Assembly (NCBI RefSeq): GCF_900182985.1
Contig: NZ_FXUY01000001.1
Span: 2,604,001 to 2,668,000, forward strand
Source of the DNA: Pseudomonas helmanticensis
GTDB lineage: Bacteria; Pseudomonadota; Gammaproteobacteria; Pseudomonadales; Pseudomonadaceae
Length of the DNA: 64,000 nucleotides
Direction: 5' to 3'
The notes under the pieces were generated by a model. The model was not told the DNA's origin and did not search any database. It saw only the letters and a program-made list of their open reading frames with translations. The translations under genes and the position numbers were made by a program. Each line of letters opens with the position of its first letter. The stretch's first letter is position 1. Below, piece by piece: positions 23,131-32,414 of this stretch.

Positions 23131-24906
23131 TCAGCGAATCCCCGCCAATAAAGTGCGTGCCGTTTGTTTCAGCGGCTCATCGCCTTCCTTGAGCAGCTCG
23201 TTGAGCAGTGCAATCGCGCTGTCGAGGTCGCCGTCATCAATGCAGGTTTGCGCCTGTTCGAGCTTTCCGGATCCGCCGCTGTGCAGCTCCTCCTGCGCTT
23301 GCAAATCCAGCGGTTCCAGTGCCAGTGACGGCGAATCAGCAAATTCATTGAGGAAGTCATCGTCCAGCGGCTGGGCATCCGCCTCGGCGATCCACTCAAG
23401 CTCAGCGTCCTCACTGTCCGCTGTTTCCGGCAGGGCAAAATCCTGCGGCAGCACTTGCAGGCTGGCACCGAAGGCGGACGCGTCTGTCGGCGCTGGCGCG
23501 GTGGCCGGACGGCTTTCTTCCAGATCCCAGGTGGAATCCATCGACAAGGCGTCGAGGTTCAGTTCGAAGTCATCTTCCGCTGGTGCAGGTTCGGGCGCGG
23601 CGGCAACGACAGGCGCTGCGCTGGCGACCGCCGGTACGATCGGCGCCAACGAAACCGCACTGGTCAATTTTGGATGACGCTGGCGAATTTCCTGTAACCG
23701 CTGCTCATCAACCCCGAGCTGGCGCATATGGTTTTCCTGCAATTCAAAGGCTGTGCTATCGCCCTGGCGCCCCAGCACTTCGAGCAATTGCAGGCCAAGA
23801 TCAACCCGCTCCGGTTCCTTTTGCAAGGCATCGCGTAACAGCCCGGTTGCTTCGCCGAGCCGGCCATAAGCCAGATAGATTCCCACTGCCTCCAGCACAT
23901 CGCCCGCCGCCGGCTCTTCTCGATGATCTGCAGAGGCGTGCGTCCTGACCGGCTCCGCGCTTGCGCTCGCATCAACGTCAGGTTCGCCAGGCAGCGCCGC
24001 GAATGGCAGCGGTTCGGCGCTGGACGCCTGTTGTTGCCGTCGACGGTGAATAAACAGTGCGGCCAACGCCCCGAGCAGCAGCAACAAACCGCCTAGCAAC
24101 GGCCAGTTAAAGCCGTCATCGGCGGGTTCGACCGGTGCGGCGACCGGTGCCGGGATTGGCGTTATGACAGGCGCTGGCGGCGCCTTTTGCAGTTCGACCA
24201 AGCGGGTTTGCAGATCGCTGATCTGCTTCTTGCCATCGGCAATCAGCACGTCCTGCGCCTGGATTTTCAGATTCTGCTCGTCGAGGATTTTTTGCAGTTG
24301 CTGGTTCTGCAACACGCTCGCGGCCAACTGCTCGGCCAGTGCATCGTTGACGGGTGCCGGTGCCGGGGCAACAGGCGCGGTGTCACGCTTGCCTTGCGCG
24401 GCCTGCGCGGGCGCAGCCGGTTCAACCGTGGGAAAGCCGGAAGACTGCGGGCGCGGATCCGGCTCATCGGTGGCCGGCACGATACCGGGGGAACCCGGTG
24501 GATCGATCAGCACGGTGTATTCGCGCAGCAAGCGGCCGTTGGGCTGACTGAGCTGTACGAGGAAATTCAAATAGGGTTCGTTGACCGGTTTACTCGAGGT
24601 CACCCGGATCATCTGCCGATTGCCGTGCAGGATCGGCGTGAACTTGAGGTCATTGAGGAAGAACACTCGCTCAACCCCGGCCTGGCCGAATTCGTCGGCC
24701 GTGGCCAGGCTCACGGAGAGATCGTTTTGTGTCAGCCCGCCAACATCGACCAACGCGATGTCGGCCTTGAGCGGCTGATTGAGGGCGGAATGAACAGTGA
24801 TGTCACCCAGCCCCAACGCCATCGACCAGGTCGAATAGCTGAATACGCCAGCGATCAGCAACCATTTGGCGCCACCGCGCAGTACCACGTGCCGACTTGC
24901 GAGCAT
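23131..24906 (-). CDS. FimV-family protein (short form)
   Basis: 591 residues. A signal peptide (to about residue 30) is followed by the FimV N-terminal domain (LGLGDITVHSALNQPLKADI to LLREYTVLIDPPG), a Pro/Ala linker, a coiled coil (QNQQLQKILDEQNLKIQ region), a membrane helix (LLGGLLLLLGALAALFIHRRR), an acidic cytoplasmic region with TPR-like segments and the C-terminal FimV domain (QTCIDDGDLDSAIALLNELL). FimV organises polar pili and cAMP signalling. This copy is about 300 residues shorter than FimV of P. aeruginosa, and I see no LysM domain. ATG 24906 has AAGGG six bases upstream; an ATG at 24912 overlaps its own SD. Confidence 0.82.
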   Translation of the reverse strand: MLASRHVVLRGGAKWLLIAGVFSYSTWSMALGLGDITVHSALNQPLKADIALVDVGGLTQNDLSVSLATADEFGQAGVERVFFLNDLKFTPILHGNRQMIRVTSSKPVNEPYLNFLVQLSQPNGRLLREYTVLIDPPGSPGIVPATDEPDPRPQSSGFPTVEPAAPAQAAQGKRDTAPVAPAPAPVNDALAEQLAASVLQNQQLQKILDEQNLKIQAQDVLIADGKKQISDLQTRLVELQKAPPAPVITPIPAPVAAPVEPADDGFNWPLLGGLLLLLGALAALFIHRRRQQQASSAEPLPFAALPGEPDVDASASAEPVRTHASADHREEPAAGDVLEAVGIYLAYGRLGEATGLLRDALQKEPERVDLGLQLLEVLGRQGDSTAFELQENHMRQLGVDEQRLQEIRQRHPKLTSAVSLAPIVPAVASAAPVVAAAPEPAPAEDDFELNLDALSMDSTWDLEESRPATAPAPTDASAFGASLQVLPQDFALPETADSEDAELEWIAEADAQPLDDDFLNEFADSPSLALEPLDLQAQEELHSGGSGKLEQAQTCIDDGDLDSAIALLNELLKEGDEPLKQTARTLLAGIR

Positions 24907-25033
24907 GAGCATCCCTTAAATAAGCAAAACCGACTTCTATGCGTTCGCACATCCGGTACGAACACGATATTGCCCAGTAGTTCTTATAGTCTGCTCAGCG
25001 CGATCTCTCAAAAAAACGGCAGCGGGTTGTGCC

Positions 25034-25468
25034 TCAAGATTTTTCCAGATTACCCAGAATATGCCCGTGAACCCGCATGCAGACCTTTAAATCCGCCTCG
25101 TCGACGCCTTCGAACAATTCGTGACGCAGCTGCGTGGCAATCGTTTCGATTTGTTCGATCAGCGGCAGGGCCGGCGCACAGAGAACGATTTTTTTCGCCC
25201 GACGGTCTTCCATCACGGACTGGCGTTGCACCAGGCCCTGGCTTTCCAGACTATCAAGCAAGCGTGCAAGGGTCGGACCTTCGACACCGACGCTCTGCGC
25301 CAGCTCCCGTTGGGTCGGCGCCTCTTCAAAGCGCGCCAGATGCAGCAGCACCAGCCAGCGCGCCTGGGACAGCCCCAGGCCGGCCAGCCGGCGGTCCAGT
25401 TCGGCACGCCAGCCACGGGACATCTGGGCCAGTTGCATGCCAAAGCGGTGTTGATCGGTTAACGGCAT
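25034..25468 (-). CDS. MarR family transcriptional regulator
   Basis: 144 residues with a winged helix: TQRELAQSVGVEGPTLARLLDSLESQGLVQR (recognition region, residues 52-82) and the wing VMEDRRAKKIVL. It resembles SlyA/MarR proteins that sense aromatic compounds. No target gene adjoins it: the upstream side is a repeat array and recQ. A palindrome ahead of the gene may be its own operator. Confidence 0.9.
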   Translation of the reverse strand: MPLTDQHRFGMQLAQMSRGWRAELDRRLAGLGLSQARWLVLLHLARFEEAPTQRELAQSVGVEGPTLARLLDSLESQGLVQRQSVMEDRRAKKIVLCAPALPLIEQIETIATQLRHELFEGVDEADLKVCMRVHGHILGNLEKS

Positions 25469-25511
25469 AAAACACTCACGGTTAGACTGAAAAATAAAGA
25501 ATTTCTAATTA

Positions 25512-25523
25512 TTAGCCAGCTAA
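25512..25523. promoter_or_regulatory. Candidate MarR operator
   Basis: TTAGCCAGCTAA, a perfect 5-bp inverted repeat around CA, within an AT-rich stretch 44 bases before the MarR start codon. Confidence 0.4.
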
Positions 25524-25580
25524 GCATGAGCTGCAGTTATAGGCAAGTGGCGGTCTGTACTGAATCGTTACATCTTGAAA

Positions 25581-26024
25581 GCCCCTCACCCTAGCCCTCT
25601 CCCAAAAGGAGAGGGGACTGAATGGGGGATGCGTCAGGGTTACGCCGACCTGATCCTGCTTTACCGAATCCATAATCGACTGGTTCTTTCAGGTCGATGT
25701 CAAACCCCAGACACCTCGGTCGGCCCCCTCTCCCAAAAGGAGAGGGGACTGAATGGGGGATGCTTCAGGGTTACGCCGACCTGATCCTGCTTTACCGAAT
25801 CCATAATCGACTGGTTCTTTCAGGTCGATGTCAAACCCCAGACACCTCGGTCGGCCCCCTCTCCCAAAAGGAGAGGGGGCTGAATGGGGGATGCTTCAGG
25901 GTTACGCCGATCTGATCCTGCTTTACCGAATCCATAATCGACTGGTTCTTTCAGGTCGATGTCAAACCCCAGACACCTCGGTCGGCCCCCTCTCCCTCGG
26001 GGAGAGGGCTGGGGTGAGGGCTGG
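25581..26024. repeat. Tandem array of three 131-bp units related to the 199-bp array
   Basis: CCCTCTCCC recurs at 25595, 25726, 25857 and 25988, an exact 131-base period. Units carry CATAATCGACTGGTTCTTTC and CAGACACCTCGGTCGGC, the reverse complements of segments in the 12.7-kb array. The outer ends (CCCTCACCCTAGCCC and GGGCTGGGGTGAGGG) are again inverted. It lies between the MarR gene and the recQ 3' end. Frames through it are unlikely to be genes, since 131 is not a multiple of three. Confidence 0.93.
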
Positions 26025-26032
26025 CGGCCAAC

Positions 26033-28162
26033 CTACATCTCGAATTCCGATTGCAGCGCAGCCCGCACGCAGTAAAGCACGCCCTCTGGAACCCGGCCGG
26101 CGAACAACTCGGCAATTTCGGCGACCGACGGCAACTCGCCTTCGCCATCGAGGAACGCGTCCTGCACTTCGCCCATCAGTTCTTCAGGCAAGTCCAGCGC
26201 CTGTTCCAGCGACAATTGCTGCTTGCCGATGGCTTCGGCGAGCATGGTGTAGACGTTCTTTTCCGAGCACTGCAACTGACCGGCGATTTGCAGCGGCGTC
26301 ATGCCGGCGCGGGCCAGCGTGATCAGTTCGTGGCGTACGTCGGCCACCGCTTTCGGCGCCTCGACTGCGCCGCCAAGCACTTCGAGGAAGGCCTCGCCGT
26401 AGCGCTCCAGTTTGCGTGCGCCGACGCCGCTGACCGTGGCCATTTCCGCCAGCGAGGTCGGCTGACTGCGGAGCATTTCCAGCAGCGTCGAGTCGGGGAA
26501 GATGACGTACGGTGGTACGCCGTGTTCTTCGGCGAGTTTGCGCCGCAGCGCACGCAGCGCTTCCCACTGTTCGCGCTCTTCGCCGCGCACCAGTTGGCTG
26601 GCCGGGCTCTTGCTGTTGCTCTTGGCGGCGACTTGCGGCTTCAGATCGCGGCGCAGCTCCAGGCTCACTTCGCCCTTGAGCAATGGCCGGCAACTGTCGT
26701 TGAGACGCAGACCGCCGTAGCCTTCGTGATCGACATCGGCCAGACCACGCGCCACCAACTGGCGGAACAGCGAGCGCCATTCGCTCTCGCTCAGCGCTTT
26801 GCCCACGCCCCACACCGACAGGTGCTGATGGCCGAAGCTGCGGATCTTTTCGTTGTCCTTGCCCAGCAGCACATCAACCAGATGGCCGACGCCATATCGC
26901 TGGCCAGTACGGAAAATCGCTGACAACGCCTGACGTGCAGGCTCGGTGGCATCCCAGGTCTGCACGCCATCGACACAGTTGTCGCAATGGCCACACGGCT
27001 CGGGCATGTCTTCATCGAAATACGCCAGCAGGGTCTGTCGACGGCAGCGGGTTTCTTCGCAGAGCGAGAGCATCGCGTCGAGCTTGTGCTGCTCCAGACG
27101 CTTGTGCCGCTCGTCGCCTTCAGAGTTCTGCAGCATCTGCTTGAGCATCACCACGTCTTGCAGACCGTAAGCCATCCACGCATCCGCCGGCAGGCCATCG
27201 CGGCCACCACGACCGGTTTCCTGGTAATACGCTTCAAGCGACTTCGGCAGATCAAGGTGGGCGACAAAACGTACGTTGGGTTTGTCGATGCCCATGCCGA
27301 ACGCCACGGTGGCGACCATGATCAGGCCTTCCTCGTTGAGGAAGCGCTTCTGGTTGAACGCCCGCAGATCGTTGGGCAGACCGGCGTGGTACGGCAACGC
27401 CGGAAAACCCTGTTCGCTGAGGAACGTCGCCACCTCCTCGACTTTCTTGCGCGACAGGCAATAGACGATGCCGGCATCACTGCGCCGCTCGGCGAGGAAC
27501 GCCAGCAACTGCTTGCGTGGCTGCTCTTTAGGAACGATGCGGTAAAAGATGTTTGGGCGGTCGAAGCTCGACAGAAAGCGCTCGGCGTTCTGCAGATGCA
27601 GGCGGGTGACGATTTCTTCGCGGGTGCGCTTGTCGGCCGTCGCGGTCAGGGCGATGCGCGGCACGTCGGGGAACAGCTCCGCCAACTGGCCCAGTTGCAG
27701 GTATTCCGGACGGAAGTCGTGGCCCCATTGCGATACGCAGTGCGCTTCGTCGATGGCGAACAAAGCGATATTCAGCCCTTGCAGGAACGACAGCATGCGC
27801 GGCTGCACCAGACGCTCGGGCGCCAAGTACAACATCTTCACTTCACCGCGTTTGATCCGCGTGGCGAGATCGCGCTGCTGCTCGGCACTCAGTGTGGAGT
27901 TCAACGCCGCTGCCGCCACACCCAGCTCTTCGAGGGTGGCGACCTGATCGTCCATCAAGGCGATCAACGGCGACACCACCACCGCCAGGCCTTCGCGCAA
28001 CAGCGCCGGGACCTGGAAGCACAGCGACTTGCCGCCACCGGTAGGCATCAAGACCAGCGCATCCCCGCCGCTGGCCACGCGCTCAATGATTGCACCCTGA
28101 CGGCCACGGAAACTGTCGTAGCCGAAGATGTCCTTGAGGACGCGTTGAGCCTGTTCGAGCAT
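26033..28162 (-). CDS. recQ: ATP-dependent DNA helicase RecQ
   Basis: 3'-5' superfamily 2 helicase for recombination and fork repair, 709 residues. Walker A is MPTGGGKS (Lys45), the DEAH box is [20 protein letters not shown], and motifs IV-VI include [20 protein letters not shown] and [12 protein letters not shown]. The zinc-binding region has Cys in CEETRCRRQ and PCGHCDNC. An RQC winged helix follows, then HRDC (near 530-605). The last 100 residues form an extra helical domain beyond the E. coli protein (609-610 aa), as in other pseudomonads. ATG 28162 has GGAG five bases upstream. Confidence 0.95.
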   Translation of the reverse strand: MLEQAQRVLKDIFGYDSFRGRQGAIIERVASGGDALVLMPTGGGKSLCFQVPALLREGLAVVVSPLIALMDDQVATLEELGVAAAALNSTLSAEQQRDLATRIKRGEVKMLYLAPERLVQPRMLSFLQGLNIALFAIDEAHCVSQWGHDFRPEYLQLGQLAELFPDVPRIALTATADKRTREEIVTRLHLQNAERFLSSFDRPNIFYRIVPKEQPRKQLLAFLAERRSDAGIVYCLSRKKVEEVATFLSEQGFPALPYHAGLPNDLRAFNQKRFLNEEGLIMVATVAFGMGIDKPNVRFVAHLDLPKSLEAYYQETGRGGRDGLPADAWMAYGLQDVVMLKQMLQNSEGDERHKRLEQHKLDAMLSLCEETRCRRQTLLAYFDEDMPEPCGHCDNCVDGVQTWDATEPARQALSAIFRTGQRYGVGHLVDVLLGKDNEKIRSFGHQHLSVWGVGKALSESEWRSLFRQLVARGLADVDHEGYGGLRLNDSCRPLLKGEVSLELRRDLKPQVAAKSNSKSPASQLVRGEEREQWEALRALRRKLAEEHGVPPYVIFPDSTLLEMLRSQPTSLAEMATVSGVGARKLERYGEAFLEVLGGAVEAPKAVADVRHELITLARAGMTPLQIAGQLQCSEKNVYTMLAEAIGKQQLSLEQALDLPEELMGEVQDAFLDGEGELPSVAEIAELFAGRVPEGVLYCVRAALQSEFEM

Positions 28163-28348
28163 AAAAACTCCAAAAATCACAAAAACATCCCTGCAAGGCT
28201 GGTTCATGACGGGCAAGGCTGCACCGCAGAATCGTAAGAACGCATTGCATGACAGCCGCAATACAGGCAGGGAGCGCAAAACGCGGCAGTATACCCGAGG
28301 CCTCCCCTGCACAGGGCGACACCCGTCGATACAATCTAAGATGCGCCC

Positions 28349-28429
28349 CTGTAGGAGCTGCCGCAGGCTGCGATCTTTTGATCTTTAAAAAACAACATCA
28401 AAAGATCGCAGCCTGCGGCAGCTCCTACA
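28349..28429. repeat. REP-type inverted repeat (GATCGCAGCC family)
   Basis: Arms of about 34 bp in the 359-base divergent gap between recQ and the yecA-like gene; nothing else was recognised in the gap. Confidence 0.9.
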
Positions 28430-28521
28430 AAGATGTAGGGTGAATCTGCCGTGCGGCTGGCTTGAGCGCTCAAGAAGGCCTAGAATTCCCGCATTGTTTA
28501 TTCCCCCAAGGTAGCCCCGTA

Positions 28522-29109
28522 ATGTCCTTCGCTGAGCAACTGACCCGCCTGCAAGTCTTCCTCGATGCCGACGAGCTGCACGACGAGGCGCTGGATTACG
28601 TGGCCGCGCACGGTTATCTGACCGCGCTGTCGATCTGCGCCGAAGACGTACCGGAGCGTGAGTGGATCGACGCCCTGTTCTCTGAAGAGCCGCATTACAG
28701 CAGCGACGCCCAGCGCGCAGAAATTGAAGCCACGCTGATCGGCCTCAAGGCGCACATCGCCCGTCAACTGGCCTCGGATGAAGAATTCGAGCTGCCATGT
28801 GACCTCGATCTCGGCGAAGAGCCGGACGACTCCGAACTGCGCGGCTGGTGCATCGGTTTCATGGAGGGCGTGTTCCTGCGCGAAGCAGCCTGGTTCGAAA
28901 CCGCTGAAGAAGAAGTCAGCGAAATGCTCCTGCCGATCATGGTCGGTTCGGGCCTGTTCGACGAACAGCCAGAGTTCGAAGACATCGCCAAGGACGCCAA
29001 CCTGATGGACGACATGATCGTGCAGATCCCGGAAGCCCTGACCGCGCTGTACCTGCTGTGCCAGGCACCCGACGAAAAACCGGCGATCCTCAAGCCACGT
29101 CACCACTAA
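28522..29109 (+). CDS. YecA/YgfB family (UPF0149) protein
   Basis: 195 residues, acidic and helical, with the UPF0149 pattern: DELHDEALDYVAAHGYLTAL, a central GWCIGFMEGVFLREAAWF and an EALTALYLLC end. No zinc-binding SEC-C tail is present, unlike E. coli YecA. Biochemical role unknown. ATG 28522 matches the family start; an in-frame ATG 60 bases upstream has no SD. Confidence 0.88.
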   Translation: MSFAEQLTRLQVFLDADELHDEALDYVAAHGYLTALSICAEDVPEREWIDALFSEEPHYSSDAQRAEIEATLIGLKAHIARQLASDEEFELPCDLDLGEEPDDSELRGWCIGFMEGVFLREAAWFETAEEEVSEMLLPIMVGSGLFDEQPEFEDIAKDANLMDDMIVQIPEALTALYLLCQAPDEKPAILKPRHH

Positions 29110-29119
29110 GATCCGGCCT

Positions 29120-29515
29120 ATGGACAACCCCATAGGCAACCGCTCTCTGATGTTGCGCTACTTGCTGCTGGCCATCGGCTGGCTCAGCGTGGCATTGGGG
29201 GTGATCGGGATCTTCCTGCCTGTCCTGCCCACCACCCCTTTCCTTCTGCTCGCCGCGGCCTGCTTCGCGCGCAGCTCTCCGCGTTTCTATCAATGGCTGG
29301 TCGAACATCCACGACTGGGGCCATGGATCCGCGATTACCTCGATGGCAACGGCATTCCGCTCAAGGGCAAGGTCTACGCGATCGGGCTGATGTGGGCGAG
29401 CATTCTGTTCTCGTGTTACCTGGTGCCGCTGCCGTGGGCACGGGGGTTCATGTTGACGAGTGCGGTGTTGGTGACGATCTATATCCTTCGGCAGAAGACT
29501 TTGCGCAAATCCTGA
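29120..29515 (+). CDS. YbaN family (DUF454) inner membrane protein
   Basis: 131 residues with three to four membrane segments. The DUF454 core GVIGIFLPVLPTTPFLLLAAACFARSS is near residues 30-55, followed by WLVEHPRLGPWIRDY. The family is of unknown function. It starts 10 bases after the upstream gene, so it is probably co-transcribed. Confidence 0.9.
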   Translation: MDNPIGNRSLMLRYLLLAIGWLSVALGVIGIFLPVLPTTPFLLLAAACFARSSPRFYQWLVEHPRLGPWIRDYLDGNGIPLKGKVYAIGLMWASILFSCYLVPLPWARGFMLTSAVLVTIYILRQKTLRKS

Positions 29516-29552
29516 TTCCTCCTTGTCTTCAAACAGAACTGTTTTAAAAGAC

Positions 29553-29644
29553 ACCCTGCAGAAGCTGCCGCAGGCTGCGATCTTTTGATGTTGCTCTTCA
29601 AAACAAGATCAACAGATCGCAGCCTGCGGCAGCTCCTACAGGGG
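29553..29644. repeat. REP-type inverted repeat (GATCGCAGCC family)
   Basis: Imperfect left arm (CTGCAGAAGCTGCCGCAGG) and intact right arm, after the DUF454 gene. Confidence 0.88.
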
Positions 29645-29714
29645 GCGGTTTCAAGTTTGGGAAATCCATAACCGCTCCCACCCGCTTGACCATTCGTCTT
29701 AAACGTTTGCTTAC

Positions 29715-29730
29715 CTGTCAGATCTGACAG
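29715..29730. promoter_or_regulatory. Perfect 16-bp palindrome upstream of the orphan gene
   Basis: CTGTCAGATCTGACAG, 31 bases before the ATG at 29762. Symmetry and position suggest an operator, but I cannot name the regulator. Confidence 0.4.
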
Positions 29731-29761
29731 TAGGCGGTGCCGGTCAGTGCGGTTCTAATCG

Positions 29762-31756
29762 ATGGAGATCAGTGCGCCCCCCCAGGGCATCCGCCTCCCC
29801 GACGATGGGTTATTGCTCATGAGCCAGACAACCAGCAGCGCCAATGCTTCAGAAGAACAGGTCGTCATCTTTCCACCACCGTCGGGCGACGTCGGCGTGC
29901 TAGCGGTACCACCGCCGTATGTCATCGGTTACAAGCCGCTGAGCGATGGTGCGCAGGGGGTCAACTACAGCATGGTACACAGCGATGTTCAGGGCTTGCT
30001 GGTGTACATCCTCAGCTATTTGCAGATGGCTGTCGGTGACCATATCGATGTTTTTCTCGGCGATAAGTTAATCCCCGTGGCCTCGTTTTTTATAACCGCC
30101 GAACATTTCGATGCCGACGGTGTTGTGGCCCGAGATGTGCCTTTCTACATCCCGGCCAGTGTCATGTTGTCCAAGTATTCGCAGCCGGGAAATCAACCGT
30201 TCTTTTTCACTGTGAAGCGCATCAGCGATAACACCGAAAGCTCAACGCCCTATCAGCTGTACTACAAAAGTTTTCCGCCGGGCAACCCGGACACCGATGG
30301 TGGCAAGCCATTCAACCAGGGGTTGCCGCTGCCCATCGTTTCGGAAACGATCATTGACCAGAGCGTGATCGATACCGGCATGACCGTGACGATCAAAAGC
30401 TACCAGCATCAAGCACTGGAGGATCTGGTGAGCCTCGCCTTCGGGACATTGACGATGGTGTTCAAAGTCACCAATGCGACGGCAGATATCGTTTTTGAAC
30501 TGACACCGGAACAACTCGCCAAATTGCCGCCAAGCGATTCGCTGGTGGTGCGCTATCAGTTGACCGACAAAGTGCACAATCAGAGCGGCTGGTCGGACGC
30601 ACTAATCCTGCAAAGCAAACCGGGAATCACATTGCTGCCAGCTCCGGCAGTCGAAAGGACACCGGGCAACATACTCAATCATGACCTGCTCTTTGGTGGA
30701 CCGGCGCGGGTCGTGATTTTCCTCAGCAATTATGCAAAGAATGACCAGTTGCAACTGACTCTGCAGGGCCTCACGGAAACGGGCGAAGCGGTCACGTTCA
30801 CGTACACCCGGTCCCTGGACGGGATGAGCAGCGTGATTTATTTTGAAATCGAGAATGAGCGCGTGCTGGCGCTCATCCGGGGTTCCCTGCGACTGACTTA
30901 CACCCTCAGCGCAGGAGGCACTGGCGCACCGCAACTGTCCAAACCGACCAATATCACCATCCAGGGCGGCGCCTTTACGCTACGTCCACCGATGATCGAA
31001 CAGGTTGTGGAAGACGAACTGCCTGCCAACATCAGCATGGCGAAGGTGTTCATTCCCGATTACTGGGCCTTGAAAACCGGTGCGTCGGTGCAGCTGTATT
31101 GGCAGGTCACCGATCCACTCGGGGTCACGCTTCGCTATATTTTCGGGCGCACCATTACTGACCTCGACCTGCCGCTGAGCTTTGATGCAGGCAGCCGTTA
31201 CATCGCACCTTTCGCCGGCAGTCCTCTGACGGTGCACTACAAGGTGACCAACCCTGGGCGCGCGCCGGTGCAATCACCGCTGCTGGAACTGCGGATCGGC
31301 AAGGCCAGCGAGCCGCCGCTGGAATACGACCTGACGAATTTTGACCAATACGGCTGGAATGGCTGGCGTCGGGGTCCGGCAACACTGCCGAATGACTGGA
31401 CCATCGTGTTCGAACAAGGCAACTACAGGGCGCAAAACTACACCTACAGCAACAACTCGGCGGGCGTTGTGCTGCAGAAACAATTCGCCAATCTGAAGCC
31501 CGGTAGCCGGTATTCGTTGACGATCAACTGCATCCGTTTTCGCGGTGAATATGCTGCACCGTCGCTGTCGCTGAGTGCCGGGGGCGTTGCCATTGCCGGG
31601 CCGGTGACCCTCAATGACCTGGCCTGGACAACCTTGTCAGGCAACTTCGTCGCCAGCGCCAGCGAGATGACTCTGGCCATTGTCAGTCATGTCGATTCGG
31701 GGGTCGGCAACGATTATCAGGTGGACAATCTGGCATTGCAGTTACTCGATGTCTAG
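29762..31756 (+). CDS. Large protein of unknown function with Ig-like repeats (664 aa)
   Basis: I do not recognise a named family. The product has no signal peptide and no membrane helix and is rich in beta-strand patterns. Residues 50-490 look like four repeats of about 110 residues, each with a TxxDxV..F.V..I and ..Y.V.. rhythm typical of Ig-like folds. Residues 510-664 resemble a carbohydrate-binding or jelly-roll module (NFDQYGWNGW, YTYSNNSAGVVLQKQF, DSGVGNDYQVDNLALQL). Pseudomonads carry several large proteins of this type with unknown roles. ATG 29762 is used; an ATG at 29819 is possible, and neither has a strong SD. It stands alone between REP elements. Confidence 0.75.
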   Translation: MEISAPPQGIRLPDDGLLLMSQTTSSANASEEQVVIFPPPSGDVGVLAVPPPYVIGYKPLSDGAQGVNYSMVHSDVQGLLVYILSYLQMAVGDHIDVFLGDKLIPVASFFITAEHFDADGVVARDVPFYIPASVMLSKYSQPGNQPFFFTVKRISDNTESSTPYQLYYKSFPPGNPDTDGGKPFNQGLPLPIVSETIIDQSVIDTGMTVTIKSYQHQALEDLVSLAFGTLTMVFKVTNATADIVFELTPEQLAKLPPSDSLVVRYQLTDKVHNQSGWSDALILQSKPGITLLPAPAVERTPGNILNHDLLFGGPARVVIFLSNYAKNDQLQLTLQGLTETGEAVTFTYTRSLDGMSSVIYFEIENERVLALIRGSLRLTYTLSAGGTGAPQLSKPTNITIQGGAFTLRPPMIEQVVEDELPANISMAKVFIPDYWALKTGASVQLYWQVTDPLGVTLRYIFGRTITDLDLPLSFDAGSRYIAPFAGSPLTVHYKVTNPGRAPVQSPLLELRIGKASEPPLEYDLTNFDQYGWNGWRRGPATLPNDWTIVFEQGNYRAQNYTYSNNSAGVVLQKQFANLKPGSRYSLTINCIRFRGEYAAPSLSLSAGGVAIAGPVTLNDLAWTTLSGNFVASASEMTLAIVSHVDSGVGNDYQVDNLALQLLDV

Positions 31757-31788
31757 CGCCTGAAGAGCATGCCACAGCAAAACAGCAC

Positions 31789-31879
31789 GCTCCTGCAGGA
31801 GCTGCCGCAGGCGGCGATCCCGTGATCTTGTCTTTTAAAAGCAACATCAAAAGATCGCAGCCTGCGGCAGCTCCTACAT
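31789..31879. repeat. REP-type inverted repeat (GATCGCAGCC family), partly decayed
   Basis: The left arm has changes (CTGCAGGAGCTGCCGCAGGCGGCGATC), while the right arm is intact. Confidence 0.85.
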
Positions 31880-31942
31880 GGATCGGCGGTCGGCATAAAA
31901 ATCCGTTATCCAGAGCAATCGGGGGCACCGGTTGATATGAAA

Positions 31943-32025
31943 ATCCCGCCCACCCGATCATTCGGTTCGGCGGGTTTTGTCGTTGCCCTCGATCAAACCG
32001 TATCCACCTTCTACGAATGATCATT
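31943..32025 (-). pseudogene. Fossil of the adhesin 3' end with its terminator
   Basis: On the minus strand, 32025-31993 reads NDHS-stop-KVDTV-stop, matching the last residues NDHSLKVDTV of the adhesin at 32939 except that Leu has become a stop codon. A GC hairpin (CCCGCC...GGCGGG) and the downstream GGCGGGTTTTGTCGTT, identical in both places, follow. No similarity is visible upstream of NDHS. This looks like the remnant of a duplicated adhesin end. Confidence 0.7.
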
Positions 32026-32180
32026 AGATCAACTCCTTTCAACAGTTCCTGACTGAATGGGTGGAGCTGCAGAAAGGTAGGATCCTTTCAAAACAAGGCG
32101 TTTAAAAAACACCTCCAGACACGCCTCGCAAGCTACACATCCTTGCGCCTTTGCCTACAGCTACGCCAGAATCCGCCGGC

Positions 32181-32209
32181 TTGTGCGCCTTGAGGGCGGG
32201 ATCTATTGT
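32181..32209 (+). promoter_or_regulatory. Candidate sigma-70 promoter of the structured leader
   Basis: TTGTGC (32181-32186), a 17-base spacer and TATTGT (32204-32209). Transcription from about 32216 would yield the whole structured leader. Confidence 0.4.
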
Positions 32210-32215
32210 GGGTCG

Positions 32216-32414
32216 GTCGCTGATTGTTCGGCGATCGGGTTTAGCAGCCTGGATTTACTCTAGACGCACAAGGTCCGTTGCCGTTATGGCGGCTTTGCGT
32301 GGGGCACTTCGGTGCGCCGGGTTCTAGAGTCCTGGTCTGCTAACCCGCGTACAGCCGCCACCTCCCTCGTTAGCAGCGAACGGTGGCTGCTTCATTACTC
32401 TAGAGGCTTCACCG
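32216..32414 (+). ncRNA. Structured 5' leader RNA ahead of a DUF6124 gene
   Basis: A 200-base leader with nested pairings. GTTTAGCAG (32239) pairs with CTGCTAAC (32337), with one bulge. ACTCTAGA (32257) pairs with TCTAGAGT (32323), perfectly. ACGCACAA (32264) pairs with TTTGCGT (32294). Inside is a GCAC-TTCG-GTGC tetraloop hairpin (32304-32315). A second hairpin region (32353-32389) holds CGTT/AACG and GCCACC/GGTGGC pairs. ACTCTAGAG occurs again at 32397, just before the ATG, so it could compete for the same partner. This is consistent with a riboregulator or riboswitch; I know of no named class. Confidence 0.6.

Noticed and set aside
25575..26322. Small frames (72-164 codons) through the 131-bp array
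   Set aside because: They arise from the repeat itself, change frame from unit to unit and run into recQ antisense.
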